A stretch of 64,000 nt of DNA from Schistosoma haematobium (GCF_000699445.3 NC_067198.1:6358801-6422800), one strand, 5' to 3'. Numbered from the stretch's first letter, positions 22,203 through 34,185 are shown. Notes: generated by a model from the sequence alone, not told the origin. A program made the numbers and translations.

Positions 22203-22560
22203 CAGCATACTCACTAAAGACTGGATTCAAGAGGTATTTCGTAGAGTTCTAGTGAGAAGTCGTGTCCAGTGGAGTTCAACCGGGTCTATAGTCACATAGT
22301 AACTCACGGAAAATAGTGGTGGACGGTGGTGCAATTTCATGGATTGGTTGAAGTTAGACATCAACACTATTGAATGCTAACTGGCTCAGTGGTCTTGAGG
22401 TTAAGCGTTGGTACGCGAGACCGATAGGTCATGGGTTGGTATCTCGCAATGCGGGATCGTAGATGCGCACTGCTGAAGAGTCCCATACCAGGACGAAACG
22501 ACTGTCCAGTTCTTCCAGGTTTCTCATGGTAGTCTAGATTCAATTGATTCATGAATTCAA
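22203..22560 (+). mobile_element. Hammerhead-SINE, young subfamily copy 3
   Basis: Essentially identical to 14206-14525. It sits head-to-head with the older fragment 22075-22197. The last 30 or so bases (after GTAGTCTAG) switch to a different family variant, suggesting a recombinant or template-switch end. Confidence 0.85.
22467..22512 (+). ncRNA. Hammerhead ribozyme, core intact
   Basis: Same sequence as 14446-14491. Predicted cleavage after 22506. Confidence 0.75.
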
Positions 22561-22699
22561 CTATAAAAAGAAAAATGTTTAAAGCTTCCCTTTTTTAACA
22601 TGTTAGTGTAAGGACGGCCCACAGTTGAACTCGATGAAGCTCTAAAAAGCTCAGAAAGAGCCAAATATATTTTATGCAATCATCTTTTGGATGAATATT

Positions 22700-22975
22700 C
22701 CAGAATCCCTACGTGTAGATTCCCTATTGGACAAATGCTAATAACCCCCTCTGTATGCGGGTTGGATGACTATATTAATGATTTCGTTTTTACTAAAAAT
22801 TATAAATACCTGACAGTTTTGCACCATAATTGACGCTGTTTTGGAATGCATTCTTTTCACTTGTCTTCTGTATTCTTATTTGCAATTTGGTAAGGTTCTA
22901 GTGTTCGAGTGCTCAAGTTATACACATTAATATTAAAAATCAAAGTTTTAGATATAACAGTTAGCTTACAATTTT
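22700..22975 (+). mobile_element. LTR fragment (same family as 9091-9433)
   Basis: Shares TATAAATACC, the CTTGTCTTCTGTATTCTTATT stretch (TCTTCTGTCTTCTTATT in the 9-kb copy) and TTCGAGTGCTCAAGTT, ending at TATAACA. The first part is missing or unrecognisable. Confidence 0.6.
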
Positions 22976-22979
22976 TTTT

Positions 22980-23685
22980 AAATATTTTAATCAACTTCTA
23001 TGTTCGGGGTCAACTGAGGTTTAAATTAAATCGTTTCTGTGTTTATTTTGTAAAACTCATTCATAAATAACACTTCCAAAAAATAACCGAGTCCCTGTAT
23101 AACTGTATTTGTCCATATAATCTGGATTATTAGTCATTAGGGGGAAAAATAACTGGTAGCTACATTTATTTGATTGGTCATATTTCTTTGACAGACTGAC
23201 TCGAAAAATACAGTGTCAGTTAATAGAATTAACCAGTCAATGAAAAAATGTATGTATTGGAGAAATATGAAATATTCCTCAGTAAAGTTCATAGGGTCAA
23301 GAAAACACTGGGAAACATTTTATCCAATTAACATTGAATAGCTTTTCAGAAATATCTAAAACATGAAGAGTTACGTATCACGTTTCTGATTGGATGTTTA
23401 CCTATGATACTACTATATTTGGTATGATTCAGAAAACTTCCAGGATCTCAAAGCCATCAGAATAGTAAAAATAGTCTCGTTTCTATGTACATAAACTAAC
23501 CTTGGGGTAAAGTGTTCTTTTTTACACTTCACGTCGTTTCTCTTGTGTTCAAGTTGCCGTTCAGGTTTATCCTGAGGCTATTAAAAGCATCTAAAAAGTC
23601 GATTCGAACGTTCAGTTACAAGACATCAGTATGGTTGACTAGTTTTTGTGGAAAATGGTCTAGGCTGTAGATTTTATTTGTTGTA
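22980..23685. other. No gene seen
   Basis: AT-rich spacer. Confidence 0.4.
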
Positions 23686-23689
23686 GATT

Positions 23690-23965
23690 GATCTCACCTC
23701 GCGCACTATTAGAAATCAGGTAGGACTGAACAGCAGTTCAATTCTAGTATTGGACCTCTCAACTGTATGAATCCGAGGTCAAAGTATGGACCAAGTCCAG
23801 GAACTTGAAGTTTCACTGATTTGCATCATAAGACTTCAACCTAGTTGATCAAATGAGTGAGTGTTCTCCATGTGATTTGGTAACCTTGAGTTCAACCCAC
23901 AACGAAGTCATGTTTGTTAGCTTCTGAGTAGTCCCAAATCAAGACGGAATAATTATCCAGTGCAT
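23690..23965. repeat. Two degenerate hammerhead-SINE pieces, opposite orientation
   Basis: The minus piece is around 23710-23860. The plus piece is around 23900-23965 (CTGAGTAGTCCCAAATCAAG, then GACGGAATAA, TCCAGTGC). Both cores are broken. Confidence 0.4.
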
Positions 23966-24535
23966 ACTGATGCTCATTGGCGTCCGAACTCAGATCAATC
24001 TGTGACCATTAAAGGCTTTAAATGAGAGAACTCGATAAGTAAACCCTCTCTCTCCCTCTCTCTCCTCATTTTGTTATGGTATAAAATATAGTACAACTTT
24101 AAATCATCCACAATGAATTCAATAGTCATTTTTTGTAGCATAATCATAAAATTAAAAACTAAATTTTAATTCGAAAAAAATGTTTTAATTCTCCAAATTC
24201 AGTCACAATATTTATAGTTTAGTTATTGGGAGGTGCCATTTGGCTTTACTTGTATTGAAAATAAGATGGTATATTATAAACCTCCCTTTAAAACTGAGCC
24301 TAAATTAATCATCCACACTTTAAATACTTAATAACTGGATCACACCCCTGAAATTTCAGTGATTTTTGTATCCAGTTAGTAGGTGAGTACTGCCTATTAA
24401 TGTGTAATTTCATGCACCTTAATTGTGTTTTTCATTCGATATCTCAAATTGTACTACATCGGACATGTACAAAAGCTTGACATGAAATCTTTTAGTGAAA
24501 ATTTTTGACAAGTAACACATCTACTAAATGAACTG
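23966..24535. other. No gene seen
   Basis: AT-rich. A short (CT)n run lies near 24042-24064. Confidence 0.35.
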
Positions 24536-24540
24536 CAAAA

Positions 24541-24655
<115 letters not shown>

Positions 24656-25379
24656 TGTTACTCCCAGTGGAACACAGGCCACCAACCAGCATTCTCCAAC
24701 CCACTCTGTCCTGGGCCTCCCTTTCTAGTTCTTTCCAATTGTTATTCGTTCTTCTCATATCTGTCCCCATTTCTCGACGTAACGTGTTTTCTTTGGTTTT
24801 CTTCTTCTTCTCCTTTGGTATTGAGGATTCCAAGTGAGGGCTTGTCTTGTGAAGCAGTTGACTGCTTTCCTTAATGTGTGTCCTATCCACTTCCAACGCT
24901 TCTTCCTGATTTCTTCCTACACTGTAATCCGGTCTGTTCTCTCCCACAATAGTTTGTTGCTGATTGGGTAGTGTCTGGTCAACGGATCCGAAGTATTTTG
25001 CGTAAACAGCTGTTAATAATCACTTATATCTTCTGGATGATGACTTTCGTAGTTCTTCAGGTTTCCACCCCGTAAAGTAGAACTGTCTTGACATTTGTAT
25101 TGAAAATTCTGACCTTGGTGTTGGTTGATAGTTGTTTTGTGTTCCAGATGTTTTTCAGTTGCAAATTTGCTGCTCTTGTTTTGCCGATCAGCGCCTTTAT
25201 ATCCACATCAGATCCACCGTGTTCATCAATGATGCTGCCCAGATATGTAGAGGTTTTTACATCTTTCATAGCTTCTCCGTCAAGTGTGATTTGATTGGTA
25301 CATGTTGTGTTGTATCGGAGAATCTTGCTTTTCCCTTTGTGTGTGTTGAGATCTATTGCTGCTGAGGCTGCTGCAAAAT
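24656..25379 (-). mobile_element. LINE 3' portion (family L2s, RTE/SR2-like)
   Basis: The minus-strand translation gives the region after the reverse-transcriptase catalytic core: DLNTHKGKSK, then DVKTSTYLGSIIDEHGGSD, an LQLKNIW block, TKVRIFNTNVKTVLLYG, and later the C-terminal [20 protein letters not shown] segment. A stop follows the LLYGVET part and several frameshifts come after it, so it is a pseudogene. It is 5'-truncated, with no catalytic RT motif or endonuclease. The 3' end runs into the (GTAA)n tail. Shared motifs with 1876-2150 and 48098-48545 define the family. Assignment to the RTE clade rests on recalled similarity to schistosome SR2-type elements. Confidence 0.75.
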
Positions 25380-26790
25380 AACTAAGATATAATTATTGAA
25401 CATTGAAAATGATGAAGATGACTTCAGTCTATATCATTAATTTGGATGATCTGATTTTTTTCAGACTTACGCTTATGTGTTTACAGTTTGGTTATTGATT
25501 GCTTTCATTACTAAATATAAATGAATTAGTGTACTTTACGGGTCATAAGTTCACTGATTCGATTGTCTTGCTTATTGTATGCTCACTTTTAACAACATTT
25601 TTACCAGTAATAACATCTGTGCATAATGTATACAAAATTATTAAGTAATAGAAGTTACAGAAATATGTATAATATGCAAGGAGCATCATGATGAATCTGA
25701 ATCTGAAGTTGAAAGATCCTTGAAGCAATAAAATAGTATAACTTAAAGATATGTTTTTTTGTGACGTTTAAGGACTTGTAGCACACTGAAGTATATAATA
25801 ATATCTTCTGTAGAAGACATGGAACTGGTTTGGAAGAGATTTGAAGAATATATTGGAAGCTGAAATTAAAGATTTTGGTTGGTAGTTTGAATTATGTGAA
25901 TTTGACTGAAAACTTAATATTCAGCAGCTAAAAAATTCAGATCTCGACTGGATGGAAAGCGTATCGATGTGAACATGATCAATCAGCTGAATGCATATAA
26001 ATAATAATCGAACATTAACTCGTGCGACTCAACACAAGAAAGAAGGTAATGAATACACGTGACGATTTAATTAGTATTAAAGTAAATTAAAAATATTGTC
26101 TGAATACAATGAGTTTTGAATATTTTACTTACACTAATCGATGATCGCATTTAAAGAATATGAACTGGAGGGTACTAAACACTAATCAACTGGTAACCTA
26201 ATACATGTATACACTTTAATATATCATAAGATTAAACTGCTCTTGCCAAAAAGTGTGGTTAGTTTACTGAGTTACAGGATTAATCCTATTTAACATTTTC
26301 CTCTTCTCGGTTCGGATACGTATGAGCAAGTTTTCTGTAAGGGATCAGCTTGAAAACCAGTCCTCCTATACCGTTTGAAACTCAACTGATTTTGTGGTAG
26401 ACGGTTAGTTCGTGTTGGGTTTTTGATTTTGTTCACTGGACTTTGCATTAGTATTTCTCCCTGAAAGTTCTTCAATATTTCGTTAAATAAATCGTGTTTT
26501 TATGTGAATAAAGTATCCTCCTCAACATATAGACGACAGTAATGAGTGAATACGAATGTGACGCCAGTGTGACCTATCATGAATTATGCCACTTAATATC
26601 AACAATCATAACTTACGGCTACTAAACGGCTTATTCGATAAGACGTAATGGGTGACTACCGACATAACTTAGATCAGTAGTTAATGACTTCTTGAAATTA
26701 CGGTTATATCTTGATCAACCATCTCCTAGTTTTCCCCCAATTCACTCCTAACCCAGTCAGACTTTAAAATTAAGGTGGTTGACGCAAATC
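25380..26790. other. No gene seen
   Basis: AT-rich sequence. No coding frame is supported and no repeat recognised. Confidence 0.4.
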
Positions 26791-26794
26791 AGCT

Positions 26795-27190
26795 TAACAA
26801 CAAGGGCGGCCGGCTTGAGCATCTGGGCTACCTGTTCCTGCCATCCAGATATTTCAACAAGTTATCTATTTTTGTTTGTTTTAATATATCATTATGTTTA
26901 TTAATCGCATAACCTATTCTGCTGCGTTTCTGAAAAGTGTACAACCTTTCGTTGTCAAAGTTACAAAAAACTCAATAAGAGCCAACGTGGTTGCTGGCAA
27001 TATACAGCGAAAAGAATGCACATTATTCAGATGTTCATTTACTGAACTGCTAACATCTAACTGGCGATCACTCATTATTTATCGCCAGGACCGACCAAGA
27101 AGAAAGAAACGGAAACTTGTTGAAATACTTTACGCTGAGAATTCTATATTGTACCAAAAATATAATATTGAATAAAGCTGATGATAATAA
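26795..27190 (+). mobile_element. Retroposon F, plus-strand copy
   Basis: From GGGCGGCCGGCTTGAGC to a tail AATAAAGCTGATGATAATAA. Collinear with the reverse complement of 37230-37650, and its first 150 bp with 51045-51200. A frame of 93 codons includes LLTSNWRSLIIYRQDRPRRK, and a cognate stretch (MLTSNWPSINIYRQYRSRNK) can be read in the 37-kb copy. This hints at an ancestral coding 3' end, but no domain is recognised. Confidence 0.65.
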
Positions 27191-27765
27191 TAATAGATAC
27201 GTATCACAACCACATCGATCGATTTGTTTGCAGTCAGAACGAAGCATATTTATGGGTTTATGAGGAAGGTTGATAGACTGGAATCTTCTGGGAACATGCT
27301 AAATTTGGTAACAAAATCTGTAATCATCCAGCTAGGAAATGCCACATAATTCTTCATTTTTCTGCAGTTTATCGGTACTTATTGATCGAACACTGATTAG
27401 ACAAAGCAATTTTGGTCCTTTCCAGCTTCTGAGGATATTTCCAAGGAATTCTAGGAATCTCACAATAAAAATTATTGAAATGGCGAAGTCCAAATCATAG
27501 TTCAAATCATATTATGTCAAACTGCACTTAGTAATATATGAAATATCCAACATACAAATTATTCATTCGGTCATCTAAGTAACTCCAATATTTTATCAAG
27601 TAATTAAACGAACACATGATTATTCACTAGAACTCTCATTGGTTATGTAACCTCATTCATGTCCACCTTCAACCAACATTTTCTCTTACATACACACTAT
27701 TTTAAATGATCATGTGAAAGTTCTAAAAGGAAGTGAATCAGGCTTTTTTTCAAAAAAATTTACAT
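27191..27765. other. No gene seen
   Basis: AT-rich spacer. Confidence 0.35.
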
Positions 27766-27769
27766 TGAT

Positions 27770-27812
27770 ATTGAATAATAATATTGAATAAAGCTGATAA
27801 TAATAATAATAA
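27770..27812 (+). repeat. Retroposon F tail fragment
   Basis: ATTGAATAAAGCTGATAATAA repeated tail only, like the end of 26795-27190. Confidence 0.55.
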
Positions 27813-27937
27813 TAATGTTTACATTGTATTTCAGTGACATTTTTCGTATTCCATCCATTAACTACTGAAATACTTGTGTAACTATTGATTACATACTTCC
27901 TTTCTCAACTGTACATACCAAACCTTCCATTTAATAT

Positions 27938-28183
27938 TGTGATGTGTACTACTGATGTCGATAGATATAAGTAGTATGTATCATCAATCGGAAGTGAAAT
28001 ACCTGGTGGCAGAACGTTAAGAAGATCAAAGAAAAGAGAATGAGAACAAAGAATGATTGGTGCTGGAACGATAGAACAATAAAGTCTGAGACGGTTGATT
28101 GACATTTTACAAATGAAGAATCTACTGTATGGTTCTCAGATTTTACTAAGAGATTCTGTAATTTTGTGTTCTCATTCACTACA
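27938..28183 (+). mobile_element. Solo LTR (family G)
   Basis: Starts TGTGATGTGTACTACTGATG and ends TTCACTACA, with ATAT on both sides as a 4-bp duplication. It contains an AACAATAAAGTCTGAGACG polyadenylation-like block. Shares layout with 34186-34496, 39709-39926, 47320-47591 and 58180-58463. About 246 bp and without internal sequence. The TGTGGTGTATG start and length recall schistosome Gypsy-type (Boudicca-like) LTRs, which is a recollection, not a search. Confidence 0.7.
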
Positions 28184-28400
28184 ATATTATCGTCTGACAA
28201 ATCTTCTCACGCTCATCATATAATAGGAAAATAAACACGAATATACAGTCAAATTAATTAATTTGAATAGTGAATTGTTATGACCGCAAATTCAGTACAT
28301 GATTTTGATGATTGTTACACATAGAGATCCTTTATACAAAGTCATTTGATTAGCTCACAGATTTTCGAAACATTAGTATATGTATATTATGCAAAAAATA
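28184..28400. other. No gene seen
   Basis: Short AT-rich spacer. Confidence 0.3.
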
Positions 28401-28404
28401 GCTT

Positions 28405-28695
28405 CAAGAGGTATTTCCTGGAGTTCTAGTGGGAAGCAGTGACTAATGGAGTTCAACCGGATCTGTTGTGAGATAGTAACTCACTGAAGACAATGGTGAA
28501 CATGTGTCTCAATTTCGTGAGTTGGTTGAAGTTAAACATTAACAACGATAGATGCCGGCAGGCTCAGTGGTCTAGAGGTCAAGCGTTCGCGCGCGAGACT
28601 GATAGGTCCCGGAATGAAATCTCACGAGGCGGGATCGTGGATGTGCACTGCTGAAGAGTCTCAAAATAAGATGAAACGGCCGTCCAGCGCTTGAT
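28405..28695 (+). mobile_element. Hammerhead-SINE copy with intact ribozyme
   Basis: Full 5' part (CAAGAGGTATTTCCTGGAG), tRNA-like head (GGCTCAGTGGTCTAGAGG), B-box mutated (CCCGGAATGAAATC), then the hammerhead at 28645-28690. The 3' tail is lost just after the ribozyme. Confidence 0.75.
28645..28690 (+). ncRNA. Hammerhead ribozyme with altered stem II
   Basis: GCACTG, CTGAAGA, GTCT-CAAAATA-AGAT, GAAAC, GGCC, GTC, CAGCGC. Stem II differs from the family GTCC/GGAC, but its last pair changed from C-G to U-A on both sides, so pairing is kept. Stem I has one A-C mismatch. Confidence 0.75.
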
Positions 28696-28699
28696 TTGT

Positions 28700-28970
28700 G
28701 TTCATATTACCTAAAGATTTAACTTTGTTGCTAGATAGTTACAAAAACTGAATTTCGTTAAACAACCAATGAAAATACAATTAATAACTAGATAATTGCT
28801 TTGTTCGAGTGTGAAACTCATCAGTAGTTTCCACTCACTTCCTTATCAAAGATCTTATGACACCTTGAGAAATCCAACTAAAGATGAAAGGGAATTATAT
28901 ATTAACACCGAACAAACTTTTTTCAATGTAAAAAGTGATACTTTTTGTTGAAAAGTCTTCAACATTTTCT
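28700..28970. other. No gene seen
   Basis: AT-rich spacer. Confidence 0.3.
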
Positions 28971-28974
28971 ATCA

Positions 28975-29490
28975 AATGCCCTGGTACAGCCGAGAGTGCG
29001 GAGAGTCAATTTTCCCTCTCCGAATGCTCTCACATGGCCACGTGCACACAACTACTGACAGGGAAGTCCTACTCACTGTCTTGTCACACCACGGGTGTTG
29101 TTTACAAAATTGAGAGGACGAAAAGCAAATGTCCGGCAATTTAACCGGGTTGGTGGACACGGAGGATCCACCCAGAGGAGTTGGAAAGCCCTGATTGCAA
29201 ACCAATGGTGCACATGGGCTCCAGGATCCTGCGGGAACAAATGGCGTATGAACCAATTGTTGGTCACCGGCTAACATGGGACTGCACCTCCCGACGTTGC
29301 TCCACTGCCTTGTGGATCAAACCTTCAGGTCGAATGCTCCGGGTGTGGCCTCCTAAGAAGACCACCTGCTTTGGTTTGGGTACCCGGGCAGTATCCTAGC
29401 CCTTACACAAATCATATGAGATTTGTGTGGCGCATATCTATTTGGTACCTCCTTGTACCTATCCGTACGTGTTTAAATAGAATAAAGTAG
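28975..29490 (+). mobile_element. Retroposon C, long plus-strand copy
   Basis: Runs from AAATGCCCTGGTACAGCC to AATAGAATAAAG. It retains the GC-rich 5' part that 11400-11850 lacks. Strong similarity to the reverse complement of 9975-10456 throughout. No convincing target-site duplication was seen. Confidence 0.75.
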
Positions 29491-29682
29491 TCAAAAAATA
29501 TTCACACACAAAAAATTGCGTAAACACAACAAAGTCAATAATGCACTAAGTGATTAAAATAAAACTACTTATCATATGACCAATAATGGTTATTCAAAGA
29601 TGGTTCTGAATTTATAAATATATGATCTACGCAATTATAAAATGGATATTGATACGATAAACAATATGTTATTCAACAATAG

Positions 29683-29765
29683 GATGAAACGGCTGTCCAG
29701 TGCTTCCAGGCTTTCCATGGTGGTCTAGCTTCAATTGACTCATGATCTCATCTATTGAAATATAT
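29683..29765 (+). repeat. Hammerhead-SINE 3' end fragment
   Basis: Starts in the second half of the ribozyme (AGGATGAAACGGCTGTCCAG) and continues through the tail. A copy truncated within the ribozyme. Confidence 0.65.
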
Positions 29766-30355
29766 TATCGATTGAAGTGTAATTATGTACATATCTTAAT
29801 GAGTGTCAATGTGTATACCAATATATAAGTGTAAATTTTTGTGTATACACATTCATAGAGATTTCATATACATAAAGTCGTTTGATTAGCTTACAGATTT
29901 TTGAAAAATTATTATGCAAATTTTGTTATTCTTTAAATGACCACTGAAAACTCTGCATGACATTGAAATAGAAACCGTTCAGTGAATTAGTTACTTTAAA
30001 CAAAGTATACATATGATCTATTGAATTTGAATTTGGTTTAGAATTGCAATATAACGTTACGATTTAGAGGTAATGATGATAAGGGCATCAATTAGATGAA
30101 CTCTTTGTAGGTTCATATGCTTTAAGAATCTTTCAGCTATTTTTAGAAATAAAGTACAATCCCTAATTACTAGTCTCTCTATTTTTAAAATAATTAATCC
30201 CTTTGATAAATTTCGATGATGCAATGAGAAGACAAAAGTTATCAGAATTATGTAATATATTTGTGTAATACATTTCGAACATTCTGATCACACATAATGT
30301 GCCTGTTAAGAACATTTATATTTGAAAATTAAAAGGTCAATTAGACGGGTTAAAG
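29766..30355. other. No gene seen
   Basis: AT-rich spacer. Confidence 0.35.
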
Positions 30356-30359
30356 GTAA

Positions 30360-31630
30360 GCCGTAACAAAGGTAAAATAAATAATGCGAGAACCACTCTG
30401 GATAATAAATCAGTATTATCAGGTTAGGTTTAGGGTAAGAACAAATTGTTTTTGAACACATAAAGGGGGATTTAGTTTCCGTATAACCAAGGCTACAATA
30501 AACTTTAGTATACGCCCTTGAAGGATCTTGTACAACACTACAAATGCTGACTTGATATCAACCTTATGACCAGTCTCAGCCAAATGTTTCGCAATGGAGG
30601 AAGATGTCTGTATATCCTATGATCTTATTTCACCACCGGAATTCATTTGTATCTGCAGCAATTCGGCTATGTGTTCCATCACCCTTTCTTGCAGATTATG
30701 ATTGCTCCTCCCTATGTACGTGTTTCCACACATACGTGTAAACTGATAGACTCAATGGGATGTGACGCATTCACTTACGTGTTGTTTAGGTTTTCGGCGA
30801 AACATAGACATTGTCTTTTCAATTATGACGAGTTGCGCTGTATAAAATGTCCCGTTGATGGATAAATTAAGTCTCCCTTTCAACATGAGACTATTTGTGT
30901 TGGCTCTAAATGCTAACATAATGTAAACTCTTTCGGTGTAATAGTACTGTAACCCTTCCAGCGGTTTATGAACTTCAATGAATAACCATTATTTATTAAC
31001 GTTTCAGTCAAGTGCATCGTCTCTACTTCAACAGTATCGCTAGTACAAATATGATTGATTTTATTGAATAAGCCCTTTATTAATCCACGTTTGTAATAAA
31101 TTGAGCAGTGATATGGAAACTAATATATTACCCTATCCATGTCGGCTTTCTATATACAGAACGTTGGATGGAACCATCCTCTCTCCTACTAATCAGTATG
31201 TTCTGAAAACGATGTTGGTTATTCTTCTCGTCTTCGTATGTAAGAGAAATATGCTTTTGACTTGTGAGTTCTTTTAACAAGTGGTTCACATCTTCACATT
31301 TATCATTGACGTACTGTTTATGAGGACACATCTTTTGAATTGAGTCTTCAGATATGTTGAGCAACGGCCCTAAAGGGCTACCCATAGCTACACCATCAAT
31401 TTGTCGAAAGTGCTCACTCTCAAAAGTGAAATTTACATTGTTAGTACACAATAATAATAAGTCTTTAAGAGTTTTAACAGGAAATGACAATGGAAGGTTA
31501 TTCAATGAGATATAGTCACACAAAATATTAATAGTTTTCCTAAGAGGTATATTTGTAAATAAAGTGTTCACATTAAAGGAGCACACTGTCTCTATTTTTA
31601 TTAATTTTAACCAACTTGGTACCTAAATAT
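30360..31630 (-). mobile_element. Penelope-like element, internally deleted
   Basis: On minus: a reverse-transcriptase part (31586-31128) with SFNVNTLFTNIPL, QIDGVAMGSPLGPL and, further on, TYEDE...FQNILISRREDGS...SVYRKPTWIG, the typical Penelope RT ends. Then, after breaks, a GIY-YIG-type endonuclease part (about 30770-30500) with NTYIGRSNHNLQERVMEHI and SSIAKHLAETGHKVD. RT plus a C-terminal GIY-YIG domain is diagnostic for this class. A stop and frame breaks show it is dead, and the catalytic YxDD stretch of the RT is missing. Confidence 0.8.
31128..31586 (-). pseudogene. Penelope-like reverse transcriptase fragment
   Basis: An open frame of 152 codons. Residues 1-80 match the finger/palm region, with FTNIPL near residue 10 and the GVAMGSPLGP motif near 70. 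Residue 80 onward jumps directly to the region after the catalytic site (NISEDSIQKM), so the segment that would carry YxDD has been removed without breaking the frame. The thumb-like end SVYRKPTWIG closes it. Confidence 0.75.
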
Positions 31631-31639
31631 CGATGATTT

Positions 31640-31970
31640 CTACTTTAAGATACAATGTAATCATCAATAAGTTTTGCATCTTGCAAACAACCCCAAAAGA
31701 TTCTATATATGTTTGCTTCATCAATACATATATATTGTTGATCCTATATGTATGATAAAATCAAAACGTAGGCAAGTTAATAAGATTCAGTCTTTTGCTA
31801 AAATATCTACCGATAAACATTTTTTTTCATTCAAACTATGATGTTTGTGTAGGATAGGAAGAGAGAGAAGGCAAGAAGCATGATTCTGTTCCTTATATAT
31901 TTATGCTGTAAATACAATTCCAGATAGAAAAGAGACAATATGTTATAACTTGTGGCCTGTATGCCCTGTT
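31640..31970. other. No gene seen
   Basis: AT-rich; possibly the upstream remnant of the Penelope-like element, with no coding frame recognised. Confidence 0.35.
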
Positions 31971-31974
31971 AATG

Positions 31975-32260
31975 TATAACGTAATGACACCGCCAATTAG
32001 AAACCAGTGAATTATCGACCGGACCAATGACGCATAAAAACCCGTACGAGCAGTCTAGAGTCCTTATCGTCCTGCTTCCCGCCTAGCCCAGCCTGTTATG
32101 TCCAGAACACCAATCACAGCCTCTGCAATATGAGTCATTTATTTCAGACATACTGGGTTTATATATCAACCAAACAGACCACATTGTATCAGAAAGTAGG
32201 AAACAACATTTGTACAAGATTTAGCTAAATGTGACTGTAAATGTGGGAGACTGTAACTAA
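31975..32260 (+). repeat. LTR-like repeat D, copy 1
   Basis: Shares GCCTAGCCCAGCC (TCTAGCCCAGTC in the other copy), GTCCAGAACAC, CACAGCCTC and the following ATATGAGTCATTTATTTCA block with 44480-44720. Has a CATAAAAACCCG TATA-like site upstream of that block and AATAAACTG near its end. It looks like a promoter-bearing LTR, but the ends are not resolved. Confidence 0.45.
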
Positions 32261-32925
32261 TAAACTGAACATAACTTAAGAACAGTAATAATCTATAGGT
32301 CAAAATAAAGCTTATAATAAGATGAATATAAATATACACAATCTAATTAGTGAATAGTTATACCATAAGAATATATAGATAATATTAGTCCATCAGTAGG
32401 TCTCAGAAGTTACTCGTAAATTAATCTTCGCTAGGATATAACATTATCTATGAACGATTTGAAATGTCACTAACAACCAATGCCTCTTTGTTGAATATGT
32501 TCATATATTGAAATGAACACGAGGATACTTTGTTTAATATTCCTTGTATTGAACAAGATGGTTTAATTACGATCGTTTCATAGTCATTCTTGATGACAAT
32601 ATTATCATTACCTAGTTTAGACTGAGGTAAGCTTTCTAAACTATTCCAAATTATACTTTTCCGTTCTGATGACCTTGTTTGTGATTGGGTATCTTCGTAC
32701 TCATTGTAATCTTGAGATGGATTTACATGCTTATTAACTATTATGTTTCAATGAATGATTGCCATGTGATTGATTTTTTTCCATATGTTGGTAAACTGAA
32801 TTTGTATTGTCACCAGTAGAGCTCACTCATGTCAGGTATTCGATGGATATCATCAATTATAATCGATGGCGATCGCATGATATCCCGAACAAAGTTAAAA
32901 ATATAAACCACTGGATATCAACTTA
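32261..32925. other. No gene seen
   Basis: AT-rich spacer. Confidence 0.35.
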
Positions 32926-32929
32926 GTTT

Positions 32930-33080
32930 TCTGAAGGTTAGGCGTTAATCGAAAATGGTGAAGTCCGTGTGTTCAATACCCAGTGGGATTATGGATGTAC
33001 ACTACTGAGGAGTTTCATATTAGGACCAAGCAACTATTTAGAGTTTCCTGATCATAATCTTCCTCCGACTGAATTTAGCT
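32930..33080 (+). repeat. Degenerate hammerhead-SINE 3' part
   Basis: The first core box CTGAGGA is intact, but stem II and the second core box (GACCAAGC) are lost. Confidence 0.5.
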
Positions 33081-33930
33081 TCTGGTGTAAAATTACACAA
33101 CTCAACAACCTTCGAAAAATTCCTATATCAAGATGTACCAGTGTGTCTGATGATCGGCGATGGACCTGAATACCATGCCATTGAACATTTTATAGCATTC
33201 GTGGAATTTTGTAGGCCAAGAATTCCGACATTTTGTCAGTCAACTTAGAATTCGATGTAACAATGATTTAAACATCAATTTTCACACAATATTTGACTTT
33301 ATCTAAGTCCAGACAAACGACATACAGAAACCTCTGAATGCAAAGTCTCGTATTTATTCTAATCCAATCTAAGAAATAAACAACAGACTTTTAAAAGTTA
33401 TATAAAGTGAGACTTTAATAAATAAAATAACAATCAAGATGAGGACTGAACTACTTTTAATCATCGGACTCTAAGTTAGGGAACTTACAGTGAACTCAAT
33501 GAATCTATGTAAGATTTGAATGAACTAGACAAAATGAACAAAAACACTCATATCAAACAGTTAACAGAAACCAAACAACATTGTCAAAATACAATTAATT
33601 AATGATCCATATTCATCAGATTCAGCTCATTATCATTTCATGTTCTTTTCTGAAGTGCAAAAAAATTAACCACAGATGTTCGAAACTGTGGAAACACAAA
33701 CAGAATAATTGCACTGCCATAAACTGGAAATATTTTTTAATGGGATCCAATTGATGCACCCCATAGTTTTTCAAGTAAGTTTATTTATTTATTTAGCAGG
33801 CTAGTATTTAATATTTACCTCTGGAATTTAATGAAAGATGTCGACTGATTATACGCGTAAAATCCATAAGGACGACTGTTAACAAATTTTGCAGGATATT
33901 CATATATATTTAACAATTAAATAGTCACGA
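33081..33930. other. No gene seen
   Basis: AT-rich spacer. Confidence 0.35.
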
Positions 33931-33934
33931 ACGA

Positions 33935-34185
33935 CTAACTTGGAGAGGTAATTACAGGAGTTCTAGCCAGAGACTGTGACTAGTGAAGTTCAAACACGTC
34001 AGTTATGTGGCAATTACCTACTAATGGTGTTGAAAGGCGGTTGGACAACTTAATGTAAACCGGTAGATTAGGGCCTAATGGTCAGAAGGATAAACTCTGA
34101 CTGTAAATCTAAACGTTCCGGTTTCATTCACGTACTAGGACAAAATAGCTGTGTTCAATACTTCCTGGTATTCAATGGTTGTAAA
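33935..34185 (+). repeat. Degenerate hammerhead-SINE copy
   Basis: 5' block (GGAGTTCTAGCCAGAGACTG) through a decayed head to TACTAGGACAAAATAGCTG. Ribozyme broken. The solo LTR at 34186 follows directly. Confidence 0.5.
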
